Assembly: GCA_043557195.1 (NCBI GenBank)
Contig: CP121314.1
Coordinates: forward strand, 4,030,001-4,094,000
From: Jejuia sp043557195
GTDB taxonomy: Bacteria > Bacteroidota > Bacteroidia > Flavobacteriales > Flavobacteriaceae
Length of the DNA: 64,000 nucleotides
Direction of reading: 5' to 3'
How positions within the stretch are numbered: position 1 is the first letter of the stretch; each line of letters begins with the position of its first letter. The notes under the pieces are model-generated. The model was not told the DNA's origin. It saw nothing but the letters and a program-made list of their open reading frames with translations, and ran no database searches. Of the stretch, positions 1-8,667 are shown piece by piece. Made by a program: the position numbers and the translations under genes.

Positions 1-164
1 ATTTTGAAAATTTGATTCTGAGTTATAAAGAAAAAGAAGACATAAGTTATATGAGTTCATGGCCTATACTTGACTTTGTAAAAAGTAAAATTAAAGATCA
101 AAAATTAAAAGATGAGCTCACCTCAACATATAGATATAATAAGACTGAAGAACTATCTCAATAA
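1..164 (+). CDS. C-terminal end of an unrecognised protein (partial)
   Basis: An open frame enters from the left edge and ends at a TAA at 162-164, giving the last 53 residues. The segment is lysine- and glutamate-rich (for example KEKEDISYMSSWPILDFVKSKI) and looks like normal coding sequence for this genome. There is no motif I can assign. The frame is open through the window edge, so the start lies outside. The 125 bp that follow, up to the next gene's stop codon, hold nothing recognisable. It could be a chance open frame, but the composition argues for a real gene end. Confidence 0.5.
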   Translation, partial: FENLILSYKEKEDISYMSSWPILDFVKSKIKDQKLKDELTSTYRYNKTEELSQ

Positions 165-289
165 GTTTTTTGAGATTTAGTATTAAGAATTGATTCCTTA
201 TTTTGGCTAGTAGATATTAAAGATATTTACTTTAATAGAATATAGTTTAAGAAATTGAAATGCGTGATTCCTGCTAAAGAAAGTAGTTG

Positions 290-1447
290 TTACTTCATAT
301 ACTTCCCCTTTTTACTCCCTTCATACATCACGTACTTAACAAAACGTGATTCTAGTTTAGCATTATAGAGTTGTATTTTTCTAGAAGGGCGTAACCCTAC
401 ATGTTTTAGCGCACCTAAATTACTGGTAATAAACCAAGCATCGGTGCCTGGGTAGTTTTGTTTTAGGGTATCGCCAATATCAGAGTACAATTTTTCCATG
501 TCGATATCTAAACGCTCGCCATAAGGTGGGTTAAATACCATGTGCAGTTTTTCTTGTCCGCCTTTTTGGGTTTTAAAGAAATCTTCGTGTTTTATGGTGA
601 TAAAATCATCTAACTGTGCATTTGCAACATTTTCTTGTGCTTTACGTACAGCACTTGGTGCTTTATCGTAGCCTATTATTTGGTGGTGAAAATCTCGGGT
701 TTTCTTTAACAAGGATTCCTCAATTTTTTCAAACAAATCTACATCCCAATCTTGCCAACGCTCAAAGGCAAATTCTTTTCGCATTAGGTTAGGAGGGATG
801 TTGCAGGCTATCATTGCTGCTTCGATGGGTATGGTGCCAGAACCACACATGGGGTCCATAAAATCGGACTGTCCGTCCCAACCAGACAGCATAATTAGTC
901 CTGCTGCCAACACTTCGTTTATGGGTGCAATATTAGTAGCGAGTTTATAACCACGTTTATGCAAAGATTCGCCAGAAGAGTCTAAAGAAATGGTACATTC
1001 TTTTCTATCGATACGTACATTTATTTTTAAATCGGGAAACTTTAAATCTACATTAGGGCGTTGGCCTGTGTTGTCGCGAAAACGGTCTACAATGGCGTCT
1101 TTTGTTTTTTGTGCGATAAAGAGCGAATGTGTAAACAAATCGGAATGTATGGTAGCATCAACAGCCAAAGAGCCTGTGGGTTTTAAATAGTTTTCCCAAG
1201 GCATGTTTTTTATATTATCGTAAAGGTCTTTTTCGTTATTAACTCTAAAGGTTTTTATAGGCTTTAGAATTTTTATCGCTGTACGCAACGCTAAATTTGC
1301 TTTGTACATAAACCCTTGATCTCCCACAAATTCTACAACGCGCACGCCTTTTTTAACGTGCATCGCCCCAAGTTGTGTGAGTTCTTTTTCTAGTAATTCT
1401 TCAAAACCATACAAGGTTTTGGCTACCATATTGAAATTTTCGGCCAT
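290..1447 (-). CDS. THUMP-domain class I SAM-dependent RNA methyltransferase (RlmL N-terminal/YpsC-like)
   Basis: The 385-residue protein begins with a ferredoxin-like/THUMP RNA-binding region (about residues 1-165), followed by a Rossmann methyltransferase domain. Motif I is visible as DPMCGSGTIPIEAA near residue 200, and the amino-methyltransferase motif IV as NPPYGERL near residue 305. NPPY is typical of enzymes that methylate an exocyclic amine, here probably N2 of guanine in 23S rRNA as in E. coli RlmL and B. subtilis YpsC. The length matches the stand-alone family rather than the bifunctional RlmKL. The gene stands alone on the minus strand. The exact target nucleotide is inferred from the family. 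Confidence 0.9.
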   Translation of the reverse strand: MAENFNMVAKTLYGFEELLEKELTQLGAMHVKKGVRVVEFVGDQGFMYKANLALRTAIKILKPIKTFRVNNEKDLYDNIKNMPWENYLKPTGSLAVDATIHSDLFTHSLFIAQKTKDAIVDRFRDNTGQRPNVDLKFPDLKINVRIDRKECTISLDSSGESLHKRGYKLATNIAPINEVLAAGLIMLSGWDGQSDFMDPMCGSGTIPIEAAMIACNIPPNLMRKEFAFERWQDWDVDLFEKIEESLLKKTRDFHHQIIGYDKAPSAVRKAQENVANAQLDDFITIKHEDFFKTQKGGQEKLHMVFNPPYGERLDIDMEKLYSDIGDTLKQNYPGTDAWFITSNLGALKHVGLRPSRKIQLYNAKLESRFVKYVMYEGSKKGKYMK

Positions 1448-1533
1448 TGTTTTCGTCCAATAAAATTAAGTCGAATAAGATTGCAAAAATAGTGTAATTT
1501 TGCGGCAATTGAATGACCATAGCAAATAAGTGG

Positions 1534-1690
1534 GTTAGGGATTGCAGCGGCATCCTTTTTGCGGAGCCATTTATGACGAAATTTGGAATGTATTACCATG
1601 ATTGTCTTAAATGGATGAGATCCCGAAACGAGTTCGGGACTGCTTCGCAGAAAGATATACCGGAAAGCCCGACCCGACAGGGGAACCCCC
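1534..1690. repeat. Flavobacterial intergenic repeat R1 (GTTAGGGATTG ... AGCCCGACC type)
   Basis: One end reads GTTAGGGATTGCAGCGGCAT and the other AAGCCCGACCCGACAGGGG. These are the conserved ends of the same element seen at 28782-28845 and 41224-41300, here in opposite orientation and with a longer centre. The centre contains a second palindrome at 1621-1639 (TCCCGAA, 5-nt loop, TTCGGGA), of the same class as the one inside mnmD. The element lies immediately upstream of the methyltransferase gene at 1701 and creates a spurious 30-codon N-terminal extension from an ATG at 1611. Confidence 0.75.
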
Positions 1691-1700
1691 AAAAGAATAT

Positions 1701-2432
1701 ATGACGGAAGATACAGCGACATGGTTTAAATCGTGGTTTGATACGCGGTTTTACCACATTTTATACAGGGATAGGGATGCCACCGAGGCGCAGGTGTTTA
1801 TGGATAACCTTACGAATTATTTGAATTTACCTGAGGGCGGTACTATTTTAGATTTGGCTTGTGGGAAGGGGAGACATTCGCGCTATTTGAATAAGATTGG
1901 GTATGATGTGACGGGAATTGATTTGAGTGTGAATAGTATTGCTTACGCTAAACAGTTTGAAAACCATAGGTTGCGTTTTGAGGTGCACGATATGTGCAAG
2001 CCTTTCCCTAAACAATTTGATGCAGTATTTAATTTGTTTACCAGTTTTGGGTATTTTGAGAATGACGACGACAACCTAAAAACTATTAAAGCGATTAAAG
2101 CCGACTTGAACGATACGGGTTTTGCTGTGATTGATTTTATGAATACTGAAAAGGTGATTGCGAATTTGGTGCCTGAAGACAGTAAAACTGTGGATGATAT
2201 TACGTTTTACCAAAAGCGTTATGTTGCCGATGGGTATATTGTGAAGGATATTAGTTTTGAAGCGGATGGGAAAGCATTTAATTTTCAGGAACGGGTAAAA
2301 GCTTTTACTTTAGCGGATTTTGAGTCTTTGTTTGAGGCGGCCGATGTGCATTTGCTGGATGTGTTTGGGGATTATAAATTGCGGAAGTATCATGCAGAAA
2401 CGTCTGATCGTTTGGTGATGATTTTTAAGTAG
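1701..2432 (+). CDS. Class I SAM-dependent methyltransferase
   Basis: The 243-residue protein has a Rossmann methyltransferase fold. Motif I reads ILDLACGKGRHSRYL near residue 50, followed by the acidic end of beta-2 (VTGIDLS) and a motif IV-like FDAVFNLFTSFGYF. This pattern is common among small-molecule methyltransferases of the Methyltransf_25/11 type, and the substrate cannot be read from sequence. I chose the ATG at 1701. An in-frame ATG at 1611 exists, but the codons between are made entirely of repeat R1, so that extension is not conserved protein. The gene is followed after about 70 bp by the ZIP transporter. Confidence 0.85.
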   Translation: MTEDTATWFKSWFDTRFYHILYRDRDATEAQVFMDNLTNYLNLPEGGTILDLACGKGRHSRYLNKIGYDVTGIDLSVNSIAYAKQFENHRLRFEVHDMCKPFPKQFDAVFNLFTSFGYFENDDDNLKTIKAIKADLNDTGFAVIDFMNTEKVIANLVPEDSKTVDDITFYQKRYVADGYIVKDISFEADGKAFNFQERVKAFTLADFESLFEAADVHLLDVFGDYKLRKYHAETSDRLVMIFK

Positions 2433-2501
2433 GTAGGCCAATAATGGGCATTTTATTATCTCACTCTTGTGGATACTAAACTAAATTGAACTAAAATATT
2501 A

Positions 2502-3176
2502 ATGAATAAATTTCTTTTTCCTGTTTACGCTGTTATTATTGGTGTGGTGATTGCAAAACTCACCAAGAATAAAACCACTTGGAATACGAAGTTGTTACTC
2601 TCCTTTAGTGGTGCTTTTTTATTGGCGTTAACGCTTTTTGAGTTACTTCCTGAAGTATATAATCACTTAGACACAAAGCTTACCGGACTGTTTATTATGT
2701 GCGGTATTTTGTTGCAGATAGTTTTAGAATTATTCTCAAAAGGTGCGGAACATGGGCACGTGCATGTGCATAGCCATTCTACTGCGTTTCCGTGGCTGCT
2801 GTTTGTGAGTTTGTGTATTCATAGTTTTTTAGAGGGTTTTCCTATACATCAACATAACGATATGGTTTATGGGGTTTTGGTTCATAAAATTCCTATTGCG
2901 GCTTTGGTGAGTATGTTTTTATTTAAGTCGAAATTCAGTATGGCTCAAATTATAGTGTTTTTGGTTGTTTTTGCGGCAATGACACCTTTAGGTACTTTAA
3001 TTTCAAATACTACAGACTTAAGCGAACAATTAGCACACAGCATAAATGCGATTGTTATTGGTATCTTTTTTCATATTTCTACAACCATTTTGTTTGAAAG
3101 TGGAGAAGGGCATAAGTTTAACTTAAGTAAGTTTATTGCGATAATTTTGGGTGTTGGGATTGCTTATTTTATATAA
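2502..3176 (+). CDS. ZIP family divalent metal transporter
   Basis: The 224-residue polytopic inner-membrane protein has about seven or eight hydrophobic segments. A histidine-rich loop (HGHVHVHSHS) lies near residues 84-93. It is followed by the ZIP signature helix containing HSFLEGFP and then the next helix starting HKIP, whose His/Glu residues form the binuclear metal site in characterised ZIPs. The protein probably imports zinc or a related divalent cation into the cytoplasm. Its stop codon overlaps the start of the DUF4268 gene (TAATG), so the two are cotranscribed and probably translationally coupled. Metal specificity is not visible. Confidence 0.88.
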   Translation: MNKFLFPVYAVIIGVVIAKLTKNKTTWNTKLLLSFSGAFLLALTLFELLPEVYNHLDTKLTGLFIMCGILLQIVLELFSKGAEHGHVHVHSHSTAFPWLLFVSLCIHSFLEGFPIHQHNDMVYGVLVHKIPIAALVSMFLFKSKFSMAQIIVFLVVFAAMTPLGTLISNTTDLSEQLAHSINAIVIGIFFHISTTILFESGEGHKFNLSKFIAIILGVGIAYFI

Positions 3177-3604
3177 TGTTTAGCAAAGAAGAATCGCGCA
3201 TATTACGACAGGAGTTCTGGACTAGTTTTGGGAAATCTTTTCCCAGAAAATGGATTCTGTACAATACGAAACTGAAAGGTCTGAGTTTTAAATTTCATTT
3301 TGATACCAAAAAAGCCTTAGTGGCATTGGATTTGGAGGATGATTTAGAACATCGCATAAAATACTGGGAAAAATTGGAAGCTTTAAAATCCATTTTACTG
3401 GATGATTACTTACCTGATGCAATTTATGAAGAGGAATATTTTTTAGAAAATCACAAAGAGATTTCTAGAATTTATGTGCCTTTAGAGCAAAAAGTGTCTA
3501 TTCACAATAAAAACACATGGCGTGATGTGATGGTTTTTTTTAATGAAAAAATGACCCAATTTGAAGCATTTTTCTTGGAATATAAGGAAGTGATTGAGGG
3601 GTAA
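3176..3604 (+). CDS. DUF4268 domain-containing protein
   Basis: The 142-residue soluble protein has no signal peptide. It matches the pattern of the DUF4268 family common in Bacteroidota: an N-terminal FSKEESRxLRxEFWTSFG-type start, a central LEDDLEHRIKYWEKLEALK helix, and a C-terminal TWRDVMVFFNEKM stretch. The family has been compared with nuclease-like folds, but I see no catalytic motif I would defend. The ATG overlaps the stop of the ZIP transporter by one base, which indicates coupling. The function, and any link to metal transport, remain unknown. Confidence 0.8.
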   Translation: MFSKEESRILRQEFWTSFGKSFPRKWILYNTKLKGLSFKFHFDTKKALVALDLEDDLEHRIKYWEKLEALKSILLDDYLPDAIYEEEYFLENHKEISRIYVPLEQKVSIHNKNTWRDVMVFFNEKMTQFEAFFLEYKEVIEG

Positions 3605-3704
3605 AGTTCTTACCAAATAAATTTGAATCAATCTAGAATTAGTTTAAACAATTAAAAACTACTTAAAGGCTGTTAAAATACAGGTTTTAATTATGAATAA
3701 TCCG

Positions 3705-3712
3705 TATTTTTG
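3705..3712 (+). promoter_or_regulatory. Candidate -7 box (TATTTTTG) for ccsBA
   Basis: TATTTTTG fits the Bacteroidota sigma-ABfr consensus TAnnTTTG and lies 26 bp before the chosen ATG. A clear TTG -33 element is not present. A 7-bp inverted repeat (TTTGCAC / GTGCAAA) overlaps the end of the box and the predicted leader. Confidence 0.5.
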
Positions 3713-3738
3713 CACGAGCAAAAAAAGTGCAAATTGTT

Positions 3739-6700
3739 ATGCTGGATAAACTCGCCAAAATTCTTTTTTCAACTCGTCTTACCGCTATTTTATTCATCGC
3801 TTTTGCTGCTGCTATGGCTGCAGGAACGTTTATGGATGCGGGACAAGATACTTCACCAACACCATACACCAGAAATTTAATTTACAATGCGTGGTGGTTT
3901 GAGGCTATTATGGGCATGTTTATTGTGAATTTTGTAGGTAATATTTTTAGATTCAGACTTTATAAAAAAGAAAAGTGGGCAACATTTATACTCCACATCT
4001 CTTTTATTTTTATCCTGTTAGGAGCCTTTATCACGAGATATGTTGGTTTTGAAGGTATGATGGCGATTCGTGAAGGCGCTACCGAAAACCAGTTCTTATC
4101 TCAGAAAACATACATCACTGGTCGGATTTTTGGAGATTATAAAGTTGATGGTGTTAGCCAAATGCGTATTCTTGAAGAAGAAGTTGATTTTTCCCCACGA
4201 TTGGAGAACGATTTTAAAATTGAAACAGATTATGGCGGACAACCTGTTACCATTGAACTGGAAAAGTTTATTGCAGGTGCCGAAGAAGATATTATTCCAG
4301 ACGAGAACGGAGAATCGTATTTGAAATTAGTAGAAGCGGGAACTAATGGCCCGCATAACCACTTTTTAAAGGTGGGGCAAGTGGCGAGTATTCATAATAT
4401 ATTATTTGCTTTAAACAAACCTACTGACGGTGCCATAAATATCACATTTCAGGGCGATTCGTTAAGTATTAATTCTCCTTTTGAAGGTGAATACATGACG
4501 ATGGCAACTAGAGCACAAGGAAAGCTAGTAAGGGATAGCTTGCAGCCTTTGTATTTGCGTTCTCGCTACGTTATTGGCAACATGCAATTGGTGTTTCCAA
4601 AACCAGTGGTTAAAGGTGTTTTTGATGTTGTTCAGAAATCCAAAATCCTAAAAAATGACGATGATGGATTGGTTTTAAAAGTAACCAGCAATGGAGAGAC
4701 AAAGCGTTTTGGTGTTTTAGGCGGAAAAGGAACGGATAGGAATTTTAAAGAGGTAAAAGTTGGTGGTTTAGATATTGCCCTAAAATACGGTTCTAAAATA
4801 TTGGAATTGCCATTTGCTATAAAGTTGAATGATTTTGAAGCAGAAAAATACCCAGGTTCTGAGGTGAATTCTGCGTATTCTAGTGAAGTTACGGTGATTG
4901 ACGAACAGGAGGGAGACTATGATTATAAGATATTTATGAATAATATTTTAGACCATCGTGGATATCGCTTTTTTCAAGCCAGTTATGATCCAGATGAAAA
5001 AGGGACTATTCTTTCAGTAAACCACGACTTTTGGGGTACTTTAATTACCTATATCGGTTATATAATGCTCTATTTTGGATTGATGGCCATTATGTTCAGT
5101 AAAGGCTCTCGCTTTAGTGATTTAAAAGAATATCTAGAAAAGGTAAAAGCTAAAAAAGCTAAATTATTAGCCGTTTTAGTGTTGTGTTTTAGTTTAGCGG
5201 GTTTTTCTCAGGAAGAACAACATTCTCCAGATGATGGTCACGACCATGGACATAAAATTGAAAAGCCCACCAAAGCACAAATTGATTCTGTTTTAAGAGA
5301 AAACATTACCCCTAAGGAACATGCCGACAAGTTTGGTAATATGGTGATACAGGACATAAGCGGACGTATGATGCCTGTTAACACCTATGCTTCTGAGTTT
5401 CTACGTAAACTAAGTAAAAGTGACACTTATGAGGAGTTTGATGAAAACCAAGTGTTTTTGTCAATTCAAGAAAGTCCGAGATTGTGGTATAATGTGCCTA
5501 TTATTTATTTACGCCCTATGGAAACAGATTCTTTGCGAAACATTATTGGTGTTTCTAAAGAAGGAAAACATTTTGCGTTGGTAGATTTTTTAAATGAAGA
5601 TGGGTCCTACAAACTATCGCCATATTTAAACGATGCCTATAACACTACAATACCAAACGGTTATCAAAAAAAGTTAAAGGAAACACATGAGCGTGTGTCA
5701 TTATTATCCAATACCATAGAGGGATCATCTTTAAAAATATTCCCTATTCCAGGTGATGAAAATAACAAGTGGATTTCTAATTATGAATATCGCTTAGACC
5801 CAACAGTAATTAAGGATTCGCTATATAATAATTTTGTTAAGAATGGCTTTCCTACCTATTTATACACGCTTAACAATGCAAAACGTACAGGGGATTTTTC
5901 TCAAGCGGATAAATTATTGCAAGCCTTCAAGAAAACACAGCAGAAATATGGTGCTGAAGTAATGCTGAGCGATAAAAAAATAAAGACTGAGGTATTGTAC
6001 AATGAGTATGATATTTTTAAAAAGCTCTATAAGTGGTTTATGTACGCGGGAGCCTTTATGTTCGTGTTTTTAATCATTCAGATTTTTAATAGTAAAAACA
6101 GATTTATTAATATCTCGGTCAACGTATTTAAGTTTATTATTGTTGGCCTGTTTTTATTGCATACTGCTGGCTTAATAGTGCGTTGGTATATTTCAGGGCA
6201 TGCACCTTGGAGTGATGCGTATGAATCTATGATTTATGTGGCTTGGGCTACCATGTTTTTTGGTTTAGCATTTGGTAGAAAAAGTGATTTAACTATTGCT
6301 TCTACGGCCTTTGTTACGTCTATGATTTTAATGATTGCCCATTGGAACTGGATGGATCCTGCAATCGCAAATCTTCAGCCTGTATTAAATAGTTATTGGT
6401 TAATGATTCATGTTGCTGTTATTGTGGCGAGTTACGGACCATTTGCTTTGGGAATGATTTTAGGTATCGTCTCTTTATTCTTGATGGCATTTACCACTGA
6501 TAAGAATAAAAAAGTGATGGGACTTAACATTCAAGAGTTAACTATAATTAATGAACTAGCTTTAACCGTTGGTTTGGTTATGCTTACCATTGGAAACTTC
6601 CTTGGGGGTATGTGGGCTAATGAAAGTTGGGGACGTTATTGGGGTTGGGACCCTAAAGAAACGTGGGCGTTAATTAGTATAATGGTTTATGCATTTGTCA

Positions 6701-6939
6701 TTCACATGCGATTAGTTCCTGGACTTCGTGGACGTTGGTTTTATAATTTGATGTCGATAGTGGCCTTCGGAAGTATTTTAATGACCTATTTTGGTGTGAA
6801 CTTTTACTTGGCAGGGTTACATTCTTATGCAAGTGGTGACCAAATAGTTAGTTTGAAATTCATAGCAATAGCTTGTGTATGTATCGCTATTCTCGGATTC
6901 TTTGGATATCGAGGTTATGCAAAACATTATAAAAAATAG
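3739..6939 (+). CDS. ccsA: Fused cytochrome c maturation protein ResB-CcsA (CcsBA)
   Basis: This 1066-residue inner-membrane protein is a system II cytochrome c synthase. The N-terminal part is ResB/CcsB-like, with four hydrophobic helices flanking a large extracytoplasmic domain, the fourth helix near residue 445. The C-terminal 300 residues are CcsA-like and contain the WWD haem-binding signature as WGRYWGWDPKETWAL. A histidine-rich linker (HSPDDGHDHGHK) follows the fourth ResB helix. The fused arrangement of about 1050-1070 residues is usual in Bacteroidota. A GTG at 3727 would add four residues. I prefer the ATG at 3739 because the hydrophobic N-terminus starts there and the leader is then better spaced from the -7 box. 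Confidence 0.92.
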   Translation: MLDKLAKILFSTRLTAILFIAFAAAMAAGTFMDAGQDTSPTPYTRNLIYNAWWFEAIMGMFIVNFVGNIFRFRLYKKEKWATFILHISFIFILLGAFITRYVGFEGMMAIREGATENQFLSQKTYITGRIFGDYKVDGVSQMRILEEEVDFSPRLENDFKIETDYGGQPVTIELEKFIAGAEEDIIPDENGESYLKLVEAGTNGPHNHFLKVGQVASIHNILFALNKPTDGAINITFQGDSLSINSPFEGEYMTMATRAQGKLVRDSLQPLYLRSRYVIGNMQLVFPKPVVKGVFDVVQKSKILKNDDDGLVLKVTSNGETKRFGVLGGKGTDRNFKEVKVGGLDIALKYGSKILELPFAIKLNDFEAEKYPGSEVNSAYSSEVTVIDEQEGDYDYKIFMNNILDHRGYRFFQASYDPDEKGTILSVNHDFWGTLITYIGYIMLYFGLMAIMFSKGSRFSDLKEYLEKVKAKKAKLLAVLVLCFSLAGFSQEEQHSPDDGHDHGHKIEKPTKAQIDSVLRENITPKEHADKFGNMVIQDISGRMMPVNTYASEFLRKLSKSDTYEEFDENQVFLSIQESPRLWYNVPIIYLRPMETDSLRNIIGVSKEGKHFALVDFLNEDGSYKLSPYLNDAYNTTIPNGYQKKLKETHERVSLLSNTIEGSSLKIFPIPGDENNKWISNYEYRLDPTVIKDSLYNNFVKNGFPTYLYTLNNAKRTGDFSQADKLLQAFKKTQQKYGAEVMLSDKKIKTEVLYNEYDIFKKLYKWFMYAGAFMFVFLIIQIFNSKNRFINISVNVFKFIIVGLFLLHTAGLIVRWYISGHAPWSDAYESMIYVAWATMFFGLAFGRKSDLTIASTAFVTSMILMIAHWNWMDPAIANLQPVLNSYWLMIHVAVIVASYGPFALGMILGIVSLFLMAFTTDKNKKVMGLNIQELTIINELALTVGLVMLTIGNFLGGMWANESWGRYWGWDPKETWALISIMVYAFVIHMRLVPGLRGRWFYNLMSIVAFGSILMTYFGVNFYLAGLHSYASGDQIVSLKFIAIACVCIAILGFFGYRGYAKHYKK

Positions 6940-6997
6940 CGTTTTTTGTTTCCGATACTTTTCTTTTTTTGAATTCCCAGTTTTATTTGTAAACCTT

Positions 6998-7005
6998 TAA
7001 TTTTG
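6998..7005 (+). promoter_or_regulatory. Candidate -7 box (TAATTTTG) for mscL
   Basis: TAATTTTG matches TAnnTTTG, 21 bp before the mscL ATG. A TTTG at 6968-6971 is 26 bp upstream, slightly long for a -33 element. Confidence 0.45.
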
Positions 7006-7025
7006 CGTAAAACAAAATAACAGGT

Positions 7026-7466
7026 ATGCAATTATTTAAAGAATTTAAAGAGTTTGCTGTAAAAGGCAATATGATGGATATGGCTATCGGTATTATTATC
7101 GGTGCTGCATTTAATAAGGTTATAGATGTATTGGTGAAAAAGGTCTTGTTACCTCCATTATCACTTTTAACTGATGGTGTAAACTTTCAGAATAAAAAAA
7201 TCATTTTAAAAGAAGCGGCTACAAATATAGATGGCTCTATAATAACTGAAGAAGTCGCTATTGGTTATGGCGCTTTGGGAGAAGCGTTTCTCGATTTTAT
7301 AATCATTGGTTTTACTGTGTTCATCGTAGTTAAATTTATGAATCGTTTGAAAAAGAAAGCTCAGGACACTAAAGATGAAACCGTTGCAACTCCAAAAGAT
7401 ATTGAGTTATTAGATAAGCTCACACAACTGATGGAAGAGCAAAATGCACTTTTAAAATCGAAATAA
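7026..7466 (+). CDS. mscL: Large-conductance mechanosensitive channel MscL
   Basis: The 146-residue protein has the two-helix MscL plan. The pore-lining first helix follows the conserved start FKEFKEFAVKGNMMDMAIGIIIGAAF, split here at its glycine/alanine-rich core GIIIGAAF. A periplasmic loop follows, then a second helix (FLDFIIIGFTVFIVVKFMNRL) and a charged cytoplasmic tail. It forms a homopentameric channel that opens under membrane tension to release solutes during hypo-osmotic shock. It is slightly longer than E. coli MscL (136 residues), as is common in this phylum. It ends 10 bp from the convergent kbl stop, with no hairpin between. Confidence 0.93.
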   Translation: MQLFKEFKEFAVKGNMMDMAIGIIIGAAFNKVIDVLVKKVLLPPLSLLTDGVNFQNKKIILKEAATNIDGSIITEEVAIGYGALGEAFLDFIIIGFTVFIVVKFMNRLKKKAQDTKDETVATPKDIELLDKLTQLMEEQNALLKSK

Positions 7467-7476
7467 CAGCATAAAT

Positions 7477-8664
7477 TTAAATGACCTCCAAACGTTTCCC
7501 AACTTTTACAAAAGCATCAATAGCTTTTTGAATATGGGCTTTTTCATGGGCTGCCGAGAGTTGCACACGTATTCTTGCTTTTTCTTTAGGCACAACAGGG
7601 TAGAAGAACCCTATCACGTAAATACCTTCTTCTAACAATAGTTTTGCAAAGGTCTGTGCTAGATTTGCATCATACAACATTATGGGTACAATAGGGTGAA
7701 TACCTGGAATGATATCGAATCCAGCCTTAGTCATTTCTGTTCTAAAGAACTTGGTATTGTCTTCTAATTTATCTCTTAATGATGTATCACCTGCAATAAG
7801 GTCAAACACTTTTAAAGTGGCACCAACAATAGCAGGAGCAAGGGTGTTTGAGAATAAATACGGTCTAGAGTGTTGTCTTAAAATATCAACGATTTCTTTT
7901 CTGGCTGCAGTAAAACCACCTGAAGCGCCACCAAGTGCTTTTCCATAAGTTCCGGTAATAATATCTACACGATCCATAACATTGTGGTACTCATGAACGC
8001 CTCTTCCAGTTTTACCAATGAACCCTGTAGAATGGCATTCATCAATCATCACCAAAGCTTCATACTTATCCGCTAAATCACAAATTTTATCTAGTGGTGC
8101 TATTTTGCCATCCATAGAAAACGAACCATCGGTAACAATTAATTTTCGTCTTGCCGAGGATGCTGCCTTTAATTGCGCTTCTAAATCTTCCATATCGCAA
8201 TTCTTATATCTAAAGCGCTGTGCTTTACATAAGCGCACCCCATCAATGATGGAAGCATGATTTAATTCATCTGAAATAATAGCATCTTCTTTAGAAAGAA
8301 TGGGCTCAAATAAACCTCCATTTGCATCAAAAGCAGCTGCATATAGAATACAATCTTCCATTCCCAGAAACTCAGCTGTTTTACGCTCTAATTCCTTATG
8401 GATATCTTGAGTTCCACATATAAACCGAACAGAGGATAGTCCAAAACCATGTGTTTTTAAGGTGTCTATTCCTGCTTGAATAATAGTTTCATTTGATGAT
8501 AACCCCAAATAATTATTGGCACAAAAATTTAAAACATCAGGATTAGAAACTGTATCAATTTCTGCGCCTTGTTTTGATGTAATTACACGCTCATTTTTAT
8601 ATAAACCACTTTCTTTTATAGCTTTTAAATCCTCTTGAAATTGCTGTTTTATAGCTCCGTACAT
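7477..8664 (-). CDS. kbl: Glycine C-acetyltransferase (2-amino-3-ketobutyrate CoA ligase)
   Basis: This is a 395-residue PLP enzyme of the alpha-oxoamine synthase family. The PLP lysine is K242 in GTYGKALGG. DECHSTGFIGKTGRG precedes it, and the SDELNHASIIDG motif stacks on the cofactor. It cleaves 2-amino-3-oxobutyrate with CoA to glycine and acetyl-CoA. The neighbouring tdh gene ends three bases upstream of this ATG and supplies the substrate, so the pair is the two-step threonine-to-glycine pathway. Length and motif order are those of E. coli Kbl (398 residues). Confidence 0.94.
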   Translation of the reverse strand: MYGAIKQQFQEDLKAIKESGLYKNERVITSKQGAEIDTVSNPDVLNFCANNYLGLSSNETIIQAGIDTLKTHGFGLSSVRFICGTQDIHKELERKTAEFLGMEDCILYAAAFDANGGLFEPILSKEDAIISDELNHASIIDGVRLCKAQRFRYKNCDMEDLEAQLKAASSARRKLIVTDGSFSMDGKIAPLDKICDLADKYEALVMIDECHSTGFIGKTGRGVHEYHNVMDRVDIITGTYGKALGGASGGFTAARKEIVDILRQHSRPYLFSNTLAPAIVGATLKVFDLIAGDTSLRDKLEDNTKFFRTEMTKAGFDIIPGIHPIVPIMLYDANLAQTFAKLLLEEGIYVIGFFYPVVPKEKARIRVQLSAAHEKAHIQKAIDAFVKVGKRLEVI

Positions 8665-8667
8665 TGT

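Noticed and set aside
1513..1704. Plus-strand 63-codon frame before the methyltransferase
   Set aside because: It lies almost wholly in repeat R1 and has no coding character.
1423..1722. Minus-strand frame of 99 codons containing SPELVSGS and KKDAAAIPN segments
   Set aside because: It is the translation of repeat R1 and its nested palindrome, not a gene; similar peptides arise wherever these repeats occur.
3727..3738. GTG start for ccsBA
   Set aside because: It falls 14 bp after the -7 box and adds four residues before the natural hydrophobic N-terminus; ATG 3739 is better.
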